From assembly GCA_028274465.1 (NCBI GenBank), contig CM051455.1, positions 72,026,985-72,090,984 of the forward strand: 64,000 nt of DNA, written 5' to 3'. This stretch comes from Plantago ovata (Eukaryota; Streptophyta; Magnoliopsida; Lamiales; Plantaginaceae). Below the pieces are notes generated by a model that had not been told where the DNA came from, did not search any database, and saw only the letters and a list, made by a program, of their open reading frames with translations. Position 1 is the stretch's first letter. Each line of letters opens with the position of its first letter. The position numbers and the translations under genes are program-made. This document shows positions 54,517 to 63,931 of the stretch, in pieces.

Positions 54517-54875
54517 GCTGAAACAGGTATTCAGCAAGCCAAAGTATTCCTGTTTGAAAGACTCAGTCACTGATTTCTTCTAAGAAATGATAGGTCACTA
54601 CATGTTTGCTGAAATAGGCATTCAGCAAGTAATTCCTTCAAAACGAGTATTTGTTAGGAAACTTGATCACTTGCTGAGACAGGCACTCAGTAAGAGAAAG
54701 AGCTTAAGGATTGCTGAAACAGGCATTCATACAATCAAAGATACTGAAACATGTATTCAAGTATCAAGGAATTTTCTGAGACGGGAACTCAGAAAAAGAG
54801 CTAAGCTCATCTCTCAGTTTTTACCAAAGGATATCTCAAGTACAAAAGAATTTACTGATACGGGAAATCAGAAAT
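54517..54875 (+). repeat. Array of seven short hairpins between pol and ORF3 (copy C)
   Basis: 54517-54536, 54606-54629, 54671-54694, 54711-54735, 54740-54765, 54772-54796 and 54851-54875. Loops: ACAGGTA, ATAGGCA, ACAGGCA, ACAGGCA, ACATGTA, ACGGGAA, ACGGGAA. Best stems: TTGCTGAA with TTCAGCAA (8 of 8) and TTTTCTGAG with CTCAGAAAA (9 of 9). Some others have a wobble or a one-base bulge; the fourth is weak in this copy. Same order as copy A. Confidence 0.8.
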
Positions 54876-55262
54876 ATCTTTTAAAACTTAAGAAAATATG
54901 AGATATCTAAGTAAGGGGGAACTTTCAGCAAGTATCTAGGTTGATAATTCAAACTCGCTGAAAAGATTCTTGTCTATTTCAGCAAGCAATCTATTCCCTT
55001 AAAACTCGGTAAAATCAATTTGTGACGTTAATCGGGCACAGATAAACTCGTAATAATCATGACATGAAATTCAATCGTGGCCATTGATTAAAAGGAGTTA
55101 CTAATCTAACGGTTAATGAAACAAAGAGAGAGAGTGCTCTGACGGTTGCAAGTTAGTGGGCCACTATGCATTTAATGCAAAGGCTCCACTAACTCCAGTG
55201 TTTCTCTGTTTTACCCTTGCTGAGAGCTCAAATCGATTGAGTTTCTCACACACCAGAGACAC

Positions 55263-55270
55263 TATATAAA
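55263..55270 (+). promoter_or_regulatory. Candidate internal TATA box ahead of ORF3 (copy C)
   Basis: CACTATATAAAGAAGG, 136 nt before the ATG at 55406, followed by a C/T-rich leader. The start context AAAGAAATGGCT is favourable in plants. Confidence 0.55.
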
Positions 55271-55405
55271 GAAGGAGTTAGAGAAATGACAAAATTCTTT
55301 AACTCACATTTCCTTTCTCTGCAAATTTTAGCCTGAATCTACTGTACCTCCGGTCAAAAAGCAAACTATCTCTTTTCGTACACATTTTCTTTCTCTATAA
55401 AAGAA

Positions 55406-57927
55406 ATGGCTCCCAAGAGACAGTCTTCTAAGTCCTCAAAGTCATCAAAGGTTGACAGTGCTGAAACACGCACTGCTCCGGTGACTACTCCGGCCACAAA
55501 CACAACGAAAGTTGTGTTGAAAAACGACCGCATATCCGAAAAACCTATGCCTCCGTCATATCTTGACACTGCAAAGTGTGAGATGTTGATGCAATGGGGA
55601 GGTTTTGCAAAGAAAAGTACATTAGGTACCTTTATGAACAAGAACTCGATGACGAAAATGAAGAGGCGCTTGAGCTTATCAAGCAGCAAGGCCTCATGAA
55701 CTTTATCTCTGCTCGCACTAAGCAAGTGAGCATGATTGATACAATGGAATTCTACAAAAATGTAGAAATCCAGTCCCTTACTGATAGTAAAGGAGTCACT
55801 GAAAAAGTGATCTTTACTACAGTTCAGAACACGCAAATTGTCCTGAAATGAACTGATTTAGCGGAGATATTTCAGATTCCAACTACTGGAACTGAAGATG
55901 ACGTCACTGCCACTGACGAAGAAATTGAAGCCTTCTACAGTGATGTCAGAAATGAGAAAATGAAGAAAGGCGAGATTGCTCCCGTGACTTGGACAAAGCA
56001 CGTTAAGAGAAAGCATCTCTACCATTCACTTGGTCTAGTAGCTCTACTACTAATAAAAGTTCTTGACTCCCAAGTTGGAGGAATTGACCAAGTAGGCCTG
56101 AGAAGATGGCCATTGTTGATGCATATCCATGAAAATAAAACGGAACTTAACTGGGCTAAGTACATTTTCAACAGGCTTGTCGATTGTGTTACTAAGTTTA
56201 AGGTAAAGGTAGAAGACAACAAGGTCTCACCTTCCTTTCCAGTTATGTATGGAATCAAGATATGCTACATCCTTGAACATTTCAGGATTCAGCTAAGAAA
56301 CCCATAGCCAATCAAGAAATCTGTGTGCAATGTGGGAAGATCATTCTACAAGCAAAATGTACCTAAGACTGTTGGAAAGAAAACTAAGAAGACAACAACT
56401 GCAAATGTTGTCAGCACAAGCCAGCAAGAAAGGTATACAACAGCTGCAGATGTTACCACTCAACAACATAGAGATGAAACTGCTGTTGGTGGTGGTAACA
56501 CAAAAGAAACTGTTGTAGAAAATCAACAAGGTACGTGTACAACAGCCGTTGCTGAAAATGCAACTATAGATGACTCTGGGAAACTGGAGAAATCTAACAA
56601 GAAAAAGAGGAAAGCTGATGATGACACTCAGACTGCAGCATCATCAGCAAACCCCGTACCTAAGAGGAAACGGACCAGCAACCAAAGGAAGAAAACACTG
56701 GCCCGAAAGTCAGTCCCTGCTGTCCAAGACCTCTCAGACAATTCCCAGACAAATGCTGAAACGCATTTGCCAGTAGATGTTGCTGAGGTGATCACTGAAA
56801 CCTATGTCAACAATGTTGAAGTGTTTGCGGAAGCCTTCAACAATCAACTTAACGTTGATACCTCTACTGAGAATAGACCACAAGGAAGTGGAAATGAAAT
56901 TCCTGCCCAAGGCCCAGATATCTACATTGTAGATAATTTAGATGATCCAACTTTGAAACCAGCAAGTGACATTGTTGCTGATCTGCAAAGAGCGGCACTT
57001 GCTGATGTTGCTGAAAAGATGGTTGCTGAACAAGCAAATCATCAAGTTGCTGAAACCCCGCTTGCTGAAGGACCAGTTGCTGAGACAGCAATGGTTCCGG
57101 TTCAAGAAGTTGCTGAAACACAAGAAGAATTATTCAACGACGCATCTCGTGATGCTGAGAATACTAGCCCAAGTTCACCCAAGACATCAATCGAAAAAGT
57201 CCAGCTTGTATTGGAAGAAATAAGCAAACAAATGGAGTTGGAGATTGAAGAATCATCCAACAAATCCATTGATGCCTTCATGACAAGCAGTGAGCTCAAG
57301 GGTCAAGATGCTTCTGCTCAACTTGTCATTTCAGAGACAAGGGAGATTGCTGAAACCGCACAGCTTTCTCAAATAGAGCAAAACCAGAAGTCTGCTGAAG
57401 AACAGTACAAGAAGCTGAAGAAACTGTTAATGCTGAAAGGACTTAGCCACAACCTGTCCTTCTCAGCAGGTAGTTAATTCAACCATCAGTAAAACTTCAA
57501 TTTCTGAAACTTATTCTTTTGCTAATATATATTATCTCTACAGACTTCTCAAGATGCAAGTCAGATGGTTGCTGAAGCCTCTGCACCAGAACCAACACTC
57601 CCTGCTCAGCAGGTAGTTAAGGATTTTGTATAAAAAAACTAAGTTTGACAGCTTATACTTGTGTCTAACTCAATTTATTTCAGGATGAACAATGGAGGAT
57701 GCTACTCAGGCTCCTCATGGAATGAAATTGTACTACATGAGCTTGCTGACCTCAGCAGGTAAATCATGTTTCAGATATGAACTCTAAAACAATTCTCCAA
57801 ACCATCCTGATCTAAATAAACGTTCTTTTCAGACTCAAAAGGAGACCACTGAAGTGGTACTCATCACGAAGATCATCAAGTAAGTTCTGAAGAACTATAC
57901 TTGAACTTCAAAAGGACTACTTTGTCC
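55406..57927 (+). pseudogene. ORF3 of Copia C, cut by the gap
   Basis: Same blocks as copy A: MAPKRQSSKSSKSSKV, YLDTAKCEMLMQWGGF, SLGLVALLLIKVLDSQVGG, VGLRRWPLLMHIHENKTELN, YGIKICYILEHFRIQLRNP, a basic KKKRKADDDTQTAASS part, VAE/LAE-rich repeats, then the three intron-like segments. A few breaks; the C-terminal part is lost in the gap. Function unknown. The globular part resembles plant transposon-associated proteins rather than an envelope. Confidence 0.75.
57470..57832 (+). other. Three intron-like segments in ORF3 of Copia C
   Basis: 57470-57543, 57613-57683 and 57759-57832 (71-74 nt), each opening GTAGTTAA or GTAAATC after AGCAG and closing with a pyrimidine tract and CAG. Same number, place and borders as in copy A. 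At the lower size limit of plant introns. Confidence 0.5.
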
Positions 57928-58027
57928 NNNNNNNNNNNNNNNNNNNNNNNNNNNNNNNNNNNNNNNNNNNNNNNNNNNNNNNNNNNNNNNNNNNNNNNNN
58001 NNNNNNNNNNNNNNNNNNNNNNNNNNN
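57928..58027. other. Assembly gap of exactly 100 N
   Basis: A round 100-N placeholder, so true length is unknown. On its left is ORF3 of plus-strand Copia C; on its right is gag of a minus-strand copy of the same family. At least the end of C and the pol part of X should lie here. Confidence 0.95.
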
Positions 58028-58447
58028 TTTCTTTATAGTTTGCTTTTCAGCAACCTGTTTTCCTTTTAAAGTCTTGTTACTTTGAGTAGCAACAGCGGGC
58101 TTTACGGTCGTAGGTACTTGATTGCATTTTTCAGCAACCTTAGATTGACCAATCTGATAGAGTTTTGGTTGACCACTATCAGTTGCCCGTACAAAGACAA
58201 TTGGTGATTTGTCTTTACTCAAGATTATTATGTCATCACCTTCATACCTGCACCTAAACCTTCTTTTTGAGATGGATCTCTCAGATAAGAATTTAGTTCA
58301 GTCAGCGTATTACTTGCATCAGCATAAGATTTGAAATTGATTTTCATCTTTATCATTTCTTGTATTTCAGCAAGTAACTTTGGAATTGAGGACTGATATT
58401 CTTCCAATTCTATTGCCATCTCAGAATTCTTCCAATTCTTCCAATTC
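58028..58447 (-). pseudogene. Gag tail fragment of Copia X
   Basis: On the minus strand it matches the coiled-coil tail of gag in A and C (MAIELEEYQSSIPKLLAEIQ, NTLTELNSYLRDPSQKEGLG, NKTLKGKQVAEKQ). It joins an LTR fragment directly at about 58448, so the primer-site region and gag start are absent at this locus. Confidence 0.8.
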
Positions 58448-58815
58448 ACTTATGCAAGCTGTTGCTGAAGTTTCCACTTTCTAAGCAACATGTGCCTTTG
58501 TAGATACCATTTTCAGAAATCTTCTTTAGTCTTCAGTCTTCGAATTCTTCAAGTTTCTGAACGATTCTAATGCTTCAATAGTTTGTTTGTGTAAACAAAG
58601 TACATCATCAGCAAATGCTTCAATATGTTGTTTTTCTTTTCAGAAAACAAGATACATCATAAGCGAATAAAACACCTATCTAGCACCTACACTAAGTCTT
58701 CAGCAAACGTTGTCCTTAAAATTCTAAATTACTATGGACCTTAAGAGTACTAGTTACTGGACTTTTATTAATTTAGCATGGTTAATTGCTTATCAAAATA
58801 ACAAGTTTCCTAACA
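58448..58815 (-). repeat. Right-hand LTR end of Copia X (fragment)
   Basis: Closest to LTR 1 at 26416 (CACCTATCTAGCACCTACAC; CTTCAGTCTTCGAATTCTTC) and ends CCTAACA before CCATT, pairing it with the left end of X. Confidence 0.8.
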
Positions 58816-58835
58816 CCATTGAATATAAATGGAAG
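58816..58835 (+). pseudogene. LINE ORF1 continuation between two insertions
   Basis: After the duplicated CCATT the reading gives EYKWK, the expected step from QQPI in this family, before the second Gypsy element begins at 58836. Confidence 0.7.
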
Positions 58836-60640
58836 TGTAAAACCGCAGGATTTGTTTTTCTCTATTTATTAACTACTGCCGGGGGAAGGTATAAGTAGCC
58901 AGATTTAACAAATCTTGTATTGCATTTAAGCTGTAGCCTATTGGCATAGGGTTCAGTATGTTTTGCATCAAGTCAAACCGTATTGTGGTAAGCATCATCC
59001 TCATCTTCTTCTCTTGAGTTTTCCTCCCTTGCTATTGTTTGAAGTTATTAAGTAATCCTTGGACGTATGAATCTGGACCATTAGCATTGGTTAAGGGTTT
59101 TAAGTCGAACGGTTGTTGATGAAACGAACTTAACCGGGTTGTTTGATGTGGCTTGGGTAATGTTTTGAATAAACGAAATAGGGGCTTGTTGTGGGTTATG
59201 AAAATTGTTCCGAAAATGCAAATTTTCTTTCTTCTTTGATGGTTTTTATTTTCTGGTTTTGCTGGGGGAGGAATGGATATGTTACCCTGGCATTAACTTA
59301 TCGACCTTTACTTCGATTTGGTTAAGTAGAGATGGACTTCTAGAAATTTATGGCGTTACAGGGACTGTTCGGAAGTTTTGCAGGAAAGTGAGGGACTGTT
59401 GTTGGTAAATTAATGTAACCTGAGGGACTGGTGGCGAAATTAGTAAGCTACATTAATTGACAAGACTCGTGTTCAACATTAATGTACTTATTCTGTTATT
59501 AATTTAATAACGTAGTACATGTAGCAGAGTAGGATATGTGGTTGGGGTTTAACAGTTAGGTCTCTGGTTCGATACCCCACCACTGGTATATTTACTTTCT
59601 TTTTATTTCAGCCTTTGGTTAGCTTTCTTGTGTAGTAATTCCTTTTCGTACTCCTTTGTTAGGTGCTTTAAACTGTATCAACGAGAGTTAGAGCTTCCGC
59701 ATAGACCTTTAAAGCTTCTTTTTAGCTTCGTGAGGTAAGGGGGATTCTTGTCACTTTTGCTTCTTTTTATCAAATTACAAAATGTTATGATATTATGAAA
59801 ACCGTTGATGTTATGAAACTGTTTATAATTATATCAAGGTATGGGACTTGGTATAATTATTTTTATCACTGAGGATCAAGTATGTGCACCCATAATATAA
59901 ACTATGTTTTTCTGATTTATGCGAAGTGTGAAGAATATATTTTTGTAACATGGAGAATAAATTGTATTTTGAGCTCACAGTTTTGCCTATGAATTCTGGG
60001 CCCGTCTCTGACGGTGATTACGTCTGGCTTCTGAAGTACTTCATTCTGTTCTGTGTTCCTTTACCGGGGAACTTTCTGTTACTGTTCTGTTATGTGCCGA
60101 CCTCTGTGCCACCGGACCTACACTAGTGGCCATAGTGTAACTCTGTTGAGCTATTAAAAAGAAAATGTTCTGTTACTGTTCTGATAAAATTACTCCATGT
60201 AAAGGATGTTTTTCTGGATTTGTGAAGGATATTTTGGAATGTATAAATATGTATGTTTTCATCACAATACTTGATCCGGTAAAACTGCCAGGAATTCACC
60301 CTTACACATTTTTCCCCCCCAGAGAAGCAGGTTCAAAAGATCACTTAAGCAAGGTCGCTTCGGAGTTAGAGTTTTGCTTTCGTTGGAGTTTCCCTTTTGT
60401 CAAGACTTTGTTCTAGTAGTTTTGTTTGAGTTTTCAAACTCGTAGTTTGTTTGAGACTTTGTACATTTGGGATTAGATTGCACTGATATTTACTGTTGGA
60501 CACAACTTCTTTTAAAAGTTTTACATTTTCGAAATGTTATGTTATGTTATTTTTGAGACTTCGTGTTGGCGTAAGACCATCTTATGATACACGGTCGGTC
60601 GCGTCTCTTGCAAACCGTATTTTGGTTTTGGGGCGTGACA
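58836..60640 (+). repeat. 5' LTR of the gag-only Gypsy
   Basis: 1805 bp, starts TGTAAAACCGCAGG, ends GGGGCGTGACA. Confidence 0.88.
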
Positions 60641-60644
60641 AAAG

Positions 60645-60656
60645 TGGTATCAGAGC
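60645..60656 (+). other. Primer-binding site of the gag-only Gypsy (tRNA-Met type)
   Basis: TGGTATCAGAGC shortly after the LTR, the usual site in plant chromovirus-type Gypsy elements. Confidence 0.88.
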
Positions 60657-60829
60657 GAGGTTTCAATTTGTTAGTAGTGTGTCCTTAATTATTATGGAAG
60701 TCTAGTGCTTGTTAGGAGTTGATATCTCTTGTAGGATTAGTTCTTGTGTGAGAGTTTCTGTCTGTGCGTAGAACCTTTATGATCTGTTCTGTTCTTATTC
60801 CATTAAGTGAATTTTTCAGCAGTGCGAAA

Positions 60830-61957
60830 ATGGGTGGGCGTAAAAAGAAAGGCAGAGGTGGAGGCAACGCAGGCCCAAGTGGTAGTCGCCTTAGAGTTGA
60901 ACAGGAGGAAGAGGAATCGACTCGTCGGTCTCCATCACCACCTCCGCGATAGGATGATGCTGCTAGGGCACTGAATGCGGTGGCAATCTTGTTGGAGCAG
61001 CAACAACAATTGTTGGTACCGAGACAGTCCTCCGTTTCTTGCTTTGAGAGGTTTCAGAAGACTCATTATCCAGAGTTTGAGGGTGGTTCGGATCCACTTA
61101 AGGCCGAAAAATGGATCACCGGAATTGAGGAAAGGTTTCGGGCATTGGAATTTCCGGAGGAAGTTTGGTTGAGGGTCACTGTCCCTCACTTGACTGGGAA
61201 TGCTAAGTTCTGGTGGGATGCAACGAAGATTACTCAGGAGAGTGCAGTCAACCCAATGACTTGGAGTCGCTTCAAGGAGATTTTTCTTCAGCAGTACTTT
61301 CCCGAGTCCACTAAGTTAGAGCTACAACTTCAGTTTCTTAAGCTGGAGCAGGGGGATATGAGCGAATTGAATTTGGTGGATAAGTTCCAAGAGTTGGGAC
61401 GTTTCTCCCCAGCGTACATGGCGTCCGAAAGCAGCAAAGTCACTTTATTCGGCAATTGTTTGAGGGAGGATATTCGTATGAGTGTGGTTCCTCATATGGA
61501 TAAGTTTTTGGTTGATGCTGTGGAGAGGGCAAAGGTTGTAGAGAGGGCATTGCCAAAGAATCCACCACCAAAAAAGGATTTTATGAGGCATAGGGAGTTT
61601 CAGGAGGATGACTACTCAAGAAGTAATAAGGTTGGAAGGAACGATGGAGATCGTTTTGCAGCAAAGTTTTGTGACATGTGTCAACGGAGACATCCTGGTG
61701 AGTGCCGTTGGAAGGCAAACGGTTGTTTTAGCTGTGGTCATAGGGGGCATCATGTGAGAGATTGTCCGGAGCCTGAGCCAACTAGGATAGCAACACCACC
61801 GAACCGACCGACAAACCAAGGTAAACAGTTGGAAAATGTACCTGCCGGGCGAGCTCCTAACCAAGGGAGGAGCAATTCAAGTGTTTACACCATAACCCAA
61901 GGTGAAGCTGAAGCTAAAGATGACGTTCTAGCAGGTAAACCCCCATGTTCACGTTAA
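60830..61957 (+). pseudogene. gag of the Tekay/Del-type Gypsy
   Basis: Starts MGGRKKKGRGGGNAGPSGS. The capsid part has ERFQKTHYPEFEGGSDPLKA, EKWITGIEERFRALEFPEEV, LTGNAKFWWD and FKEIFLQQYFPES, the retrotransposon gag pattern. The nucleocapsid has CDMCQRRHPGEC followed by CFSCGHRGHHVRDCP, the double zinc-binding arrangement of Tekay-type Gag. A proline/glutamine-rich tail ends at 61957. Gag would form virus-like particles and bind RNA. About one break near the N-terminal end. Confidence 0.86.
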
Positions 61958-62000
61958 TAAAGGTGCTGATCTTTTTGTTTCAAGTTTCGAGGACGAAACT

Positions 62001-62014
62001 TAAGGGGGGAAGGA
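62001..62014 (+). other. Polypurine tract of the gag-only Gypsy
   Basis: AAGGGGGGAAGGA immediately before the 3' LTR. Confidence 0.8.
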
Positions 62015-62110
62015 TGTAAAACCCCAGAATTTTTTTTCTCTATTTATTAACTACTGCCGGGAGAAGGTATTAGTAGCCAGATTTAACAAATCTTGTATTG
62101 CATTTAAGCT

Positions 62111-62165
62111 GTAGCTTAGTGGCATGGAGTTCAGTATGTTTTGCATCAAGTCATGGGTTCGATGC
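62111..62165 (+). promoter_or_regulatory. tRNA-like Pol III box A/box B pair in the LTR
   Basis: TAGCTTAGTGG (62111-62121) fits box A and GGTTCGATGC (62156-62165) fits box B, about 35 bp apart as in tRNA-derived SINEs. Confidence 0.4.
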
Positions 62166-62207
62166 TTCTGGAGGTTATTTTAGATTTTTATTCTTTTCCC
62201 AGAACCG

Positions 62208-62214
62208 TATAAAA
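62208..62214 (+). promoter_or_regulatory. TATA box in the 3' LTR
   Basis: CCGTATAAAAGG followed by a C/T-rich leader, a standard plant promoter layout. Confidence 0.6.
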
Positions 62215-62861
62215 GGATTTAGGTTTTCTCTTTTCACTTTTTCCTCTCATTCTCGAATCCGCTGCCGTCAAGCTTAGAATTCACAACCAAACCGTATTGT
62301 GGTAAGCATCATCTTTTCATCTTCTTCTCTTGAGTTTTCCTCCCTTGCTATTGTTTGAAGTTATTAAGTAATCCTTGGACGTATGAATCTGGACCATTAG
62401 CATTGGTTAGGGGTTTTAAATCGAACGGTTGTTGATGAAACGAACTTAACCGGGTTGTTTGATGTGGCTTGGGTAATGTTTTGAATAAACGAAATAGGGG
62501 CTTGTTGTGGGTTATGAAAACTGTTCTGAAAATGCAAATTTTCTTTCTTCTTTGATGGTTTTCATTTTCTGGTTTTGCTGGGGGAGGAATGGATATGTTA
62601 CCCTGGCATTAACTTATCGACCTTTACTTCGATTTGGTTAAGTAGAGATGGACTTTTAGAAATTTATGGCGTTACAGGGACTGTTCGGAAGTTTTGCAGG
62701 AAAGAGAGGGACTGTTGTTGGTAAATTAATGTAACCTGAGGGACTGGTGGCGAAATTAGTAAGCTTTATTAATTGACAAGACTCGTGTTCAACATTAATG
62801 TACATATTCTGTTATTAATTTAATATCGTAGTACATGTAGCAGAGTTTGATCATGTGGTTG

Positions 62862-62893
62862 TGGTTTAACAGTTAGGTCTCTGGTTCGAATCC
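62862..62893 (+). promoter_or_regulatory. Second tRNA-like box A/box B pair in the LTR
   Basis: TGGTTTAACAG then GGTTCGAATCC, the latter a perfect box B followed by CACCACT as in a T-arm and acceptor. Present also in the 5' LTR near 59547-59580. Confidence 0.4.
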
Positions 62894-63931
62894 CACCACT
62901 GTATATTTTACTTAGCTTTCTTGTGTAGTAATTCCTTTTCGTACTCCTTTGTTAAGTGCTTTAGACCATATCAACGAGAGTTAGAGCTTCCGCGTAGACC
63001 TTTAAAGCATCTTTTTAGCTTCGTGAGGTAAGGGGGATTCTAGTCACTTTTGCTTCTTTTTATCAAATTACTAAATGTTATGATATTATGAAAACCGTTG
63101 ATGTTTATGAAACTATTTATAATTATATCAACGTATGGAACTTGGTATAATTATTTTTATCACTGAGGATCAAGTATGTGCACCCATAATATAAACTATG
63201 TTTTTCTGATTTATGCGAAGTGTGAAGAATATATTTTTGTAACATGGAGAATAAATTGTATTTTGAGCTCACAGTTTTGCCTATGAATTCTGGGCCCGTC
63301 TCTGAAGGTGATTACGTCTGGCTTCTGAAGTACTTCATTCTGTTCTGTGTTCCTTTACCGGGGAACTTTCTGTTACTGTTCTGTTATGTGCCGACCTCTG
63401 TGCCACCGGACCTACACTAGTGGCCATAGTGTAACTCTGTTGAGCTATTAAAAAGAAAATGTTTTGTTACTGTTCTGATAAAATTACTCCATGTAAAGGA
63501 TATTTTTCGGATTTTTGAAGGATATTTTGGAATGTATAAATATGTATGTTTTCATCACAATACTTGATCCGGTAAAGGTGCCAGGAGCTCACACTTACAC
63601 ATTTTTTCCCCAGAGAAGCAGGTTCAAAACATCACTTAAGGAAGGTCGCTTCGGAGTTAGAGTTTTGCTTTCGTAGGAGTTTCCCTTTTGTCAAGACTTT
63701 GTTCTAGTAGTTCTGTTTGAGTTTTCAAACTCGTAGTTTGTTTGAGACTTTGTACATTTGGGATTAGATTGCTCTGATATTTACTCTTGGACACAACTTC
63801 TTTTAAAAGTTTTACATTTTCGAAATGTTATGTTATGTTATTTTTGAGACTTCGTGTTGGCGTAAGACCATCTTACGATACACGGTCGGTCGCGTCTCTT
63901 GATAATCGTATTTTGGTTTTGGGGCGTGACA

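Larger units (their letters stand above)
35767..57927 (+). mobile_element. Copia element C, SIRE-like, plus strand, right end hidden by the gap
   Basis: 5' LTR (35767-38396), tRNA-Met primer site, gag from 38509, protease, integrase, a full-length RT and RNase H to 54498, the hairpin spacer, TATA and ORF3 up to the gap. It carries three later insertions: a Mutator-like element, a gag-only Gypsy and a solo LTR. Apart from these its coding region looks better kept than A, with only a few breaks. Its 3' LTR is not visible, so age cannot be estimated. Confidence 0.85.
26416..58815 (-). mobile_element. Copia element X (outer), SIRE-like, minus strand, heavily nested and broken
   Basis: Outer ends are the LTR at 26416-27969 and an LTR fragment ending at 58815. 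CCATT at 26411-26415 and again at 58816-58820 is the target duplication. The LINE frame resumes exactly across it (QQPI-EYKWK), confirming the pairing. Visible X parts are the LTR array (26416-32980), an ORF3 part (32981-35766), and, after the gap, a gag part (58028-58447) and LTR end (58448-58815). Element C and others fill the rest. X LTRs form a subfamily distinct from A and C. Broken in many places. Confidence 0.78.
58836..63931 (+). mobile_element. Gypsy element with gag only (TR-GAG-like, Tekay/Del-type)
   Basis: LTRs at 58836-60640 and 62015-63931, TGTAAAACC...GCGTGACA. It has a tRNA-Met-type primer site, one gag region and a polypurine tract only 57 bp after gag. Flanks GGAAG (58831-58835) and TGAAG (63932-63936) fit a target duplication with one difference. 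The string CGAGGACGAAACT just before the tract normally follows pol in Tekay-type elements, so pol is absent as a unit. The LTRs differ by roughly 2-3% by eye and in length, so the insertion is young. About one break in gag. Confidence 0.86.
62015..63931 (+). repeat. 3' LTR of the gag-only Gypsy
   Basis: 1917 bp. Carries TATA at 62208-62214 and two tRNA-like box A/box B motif pairs (62111-62165; 62862-62893). Confidence 0.88.
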
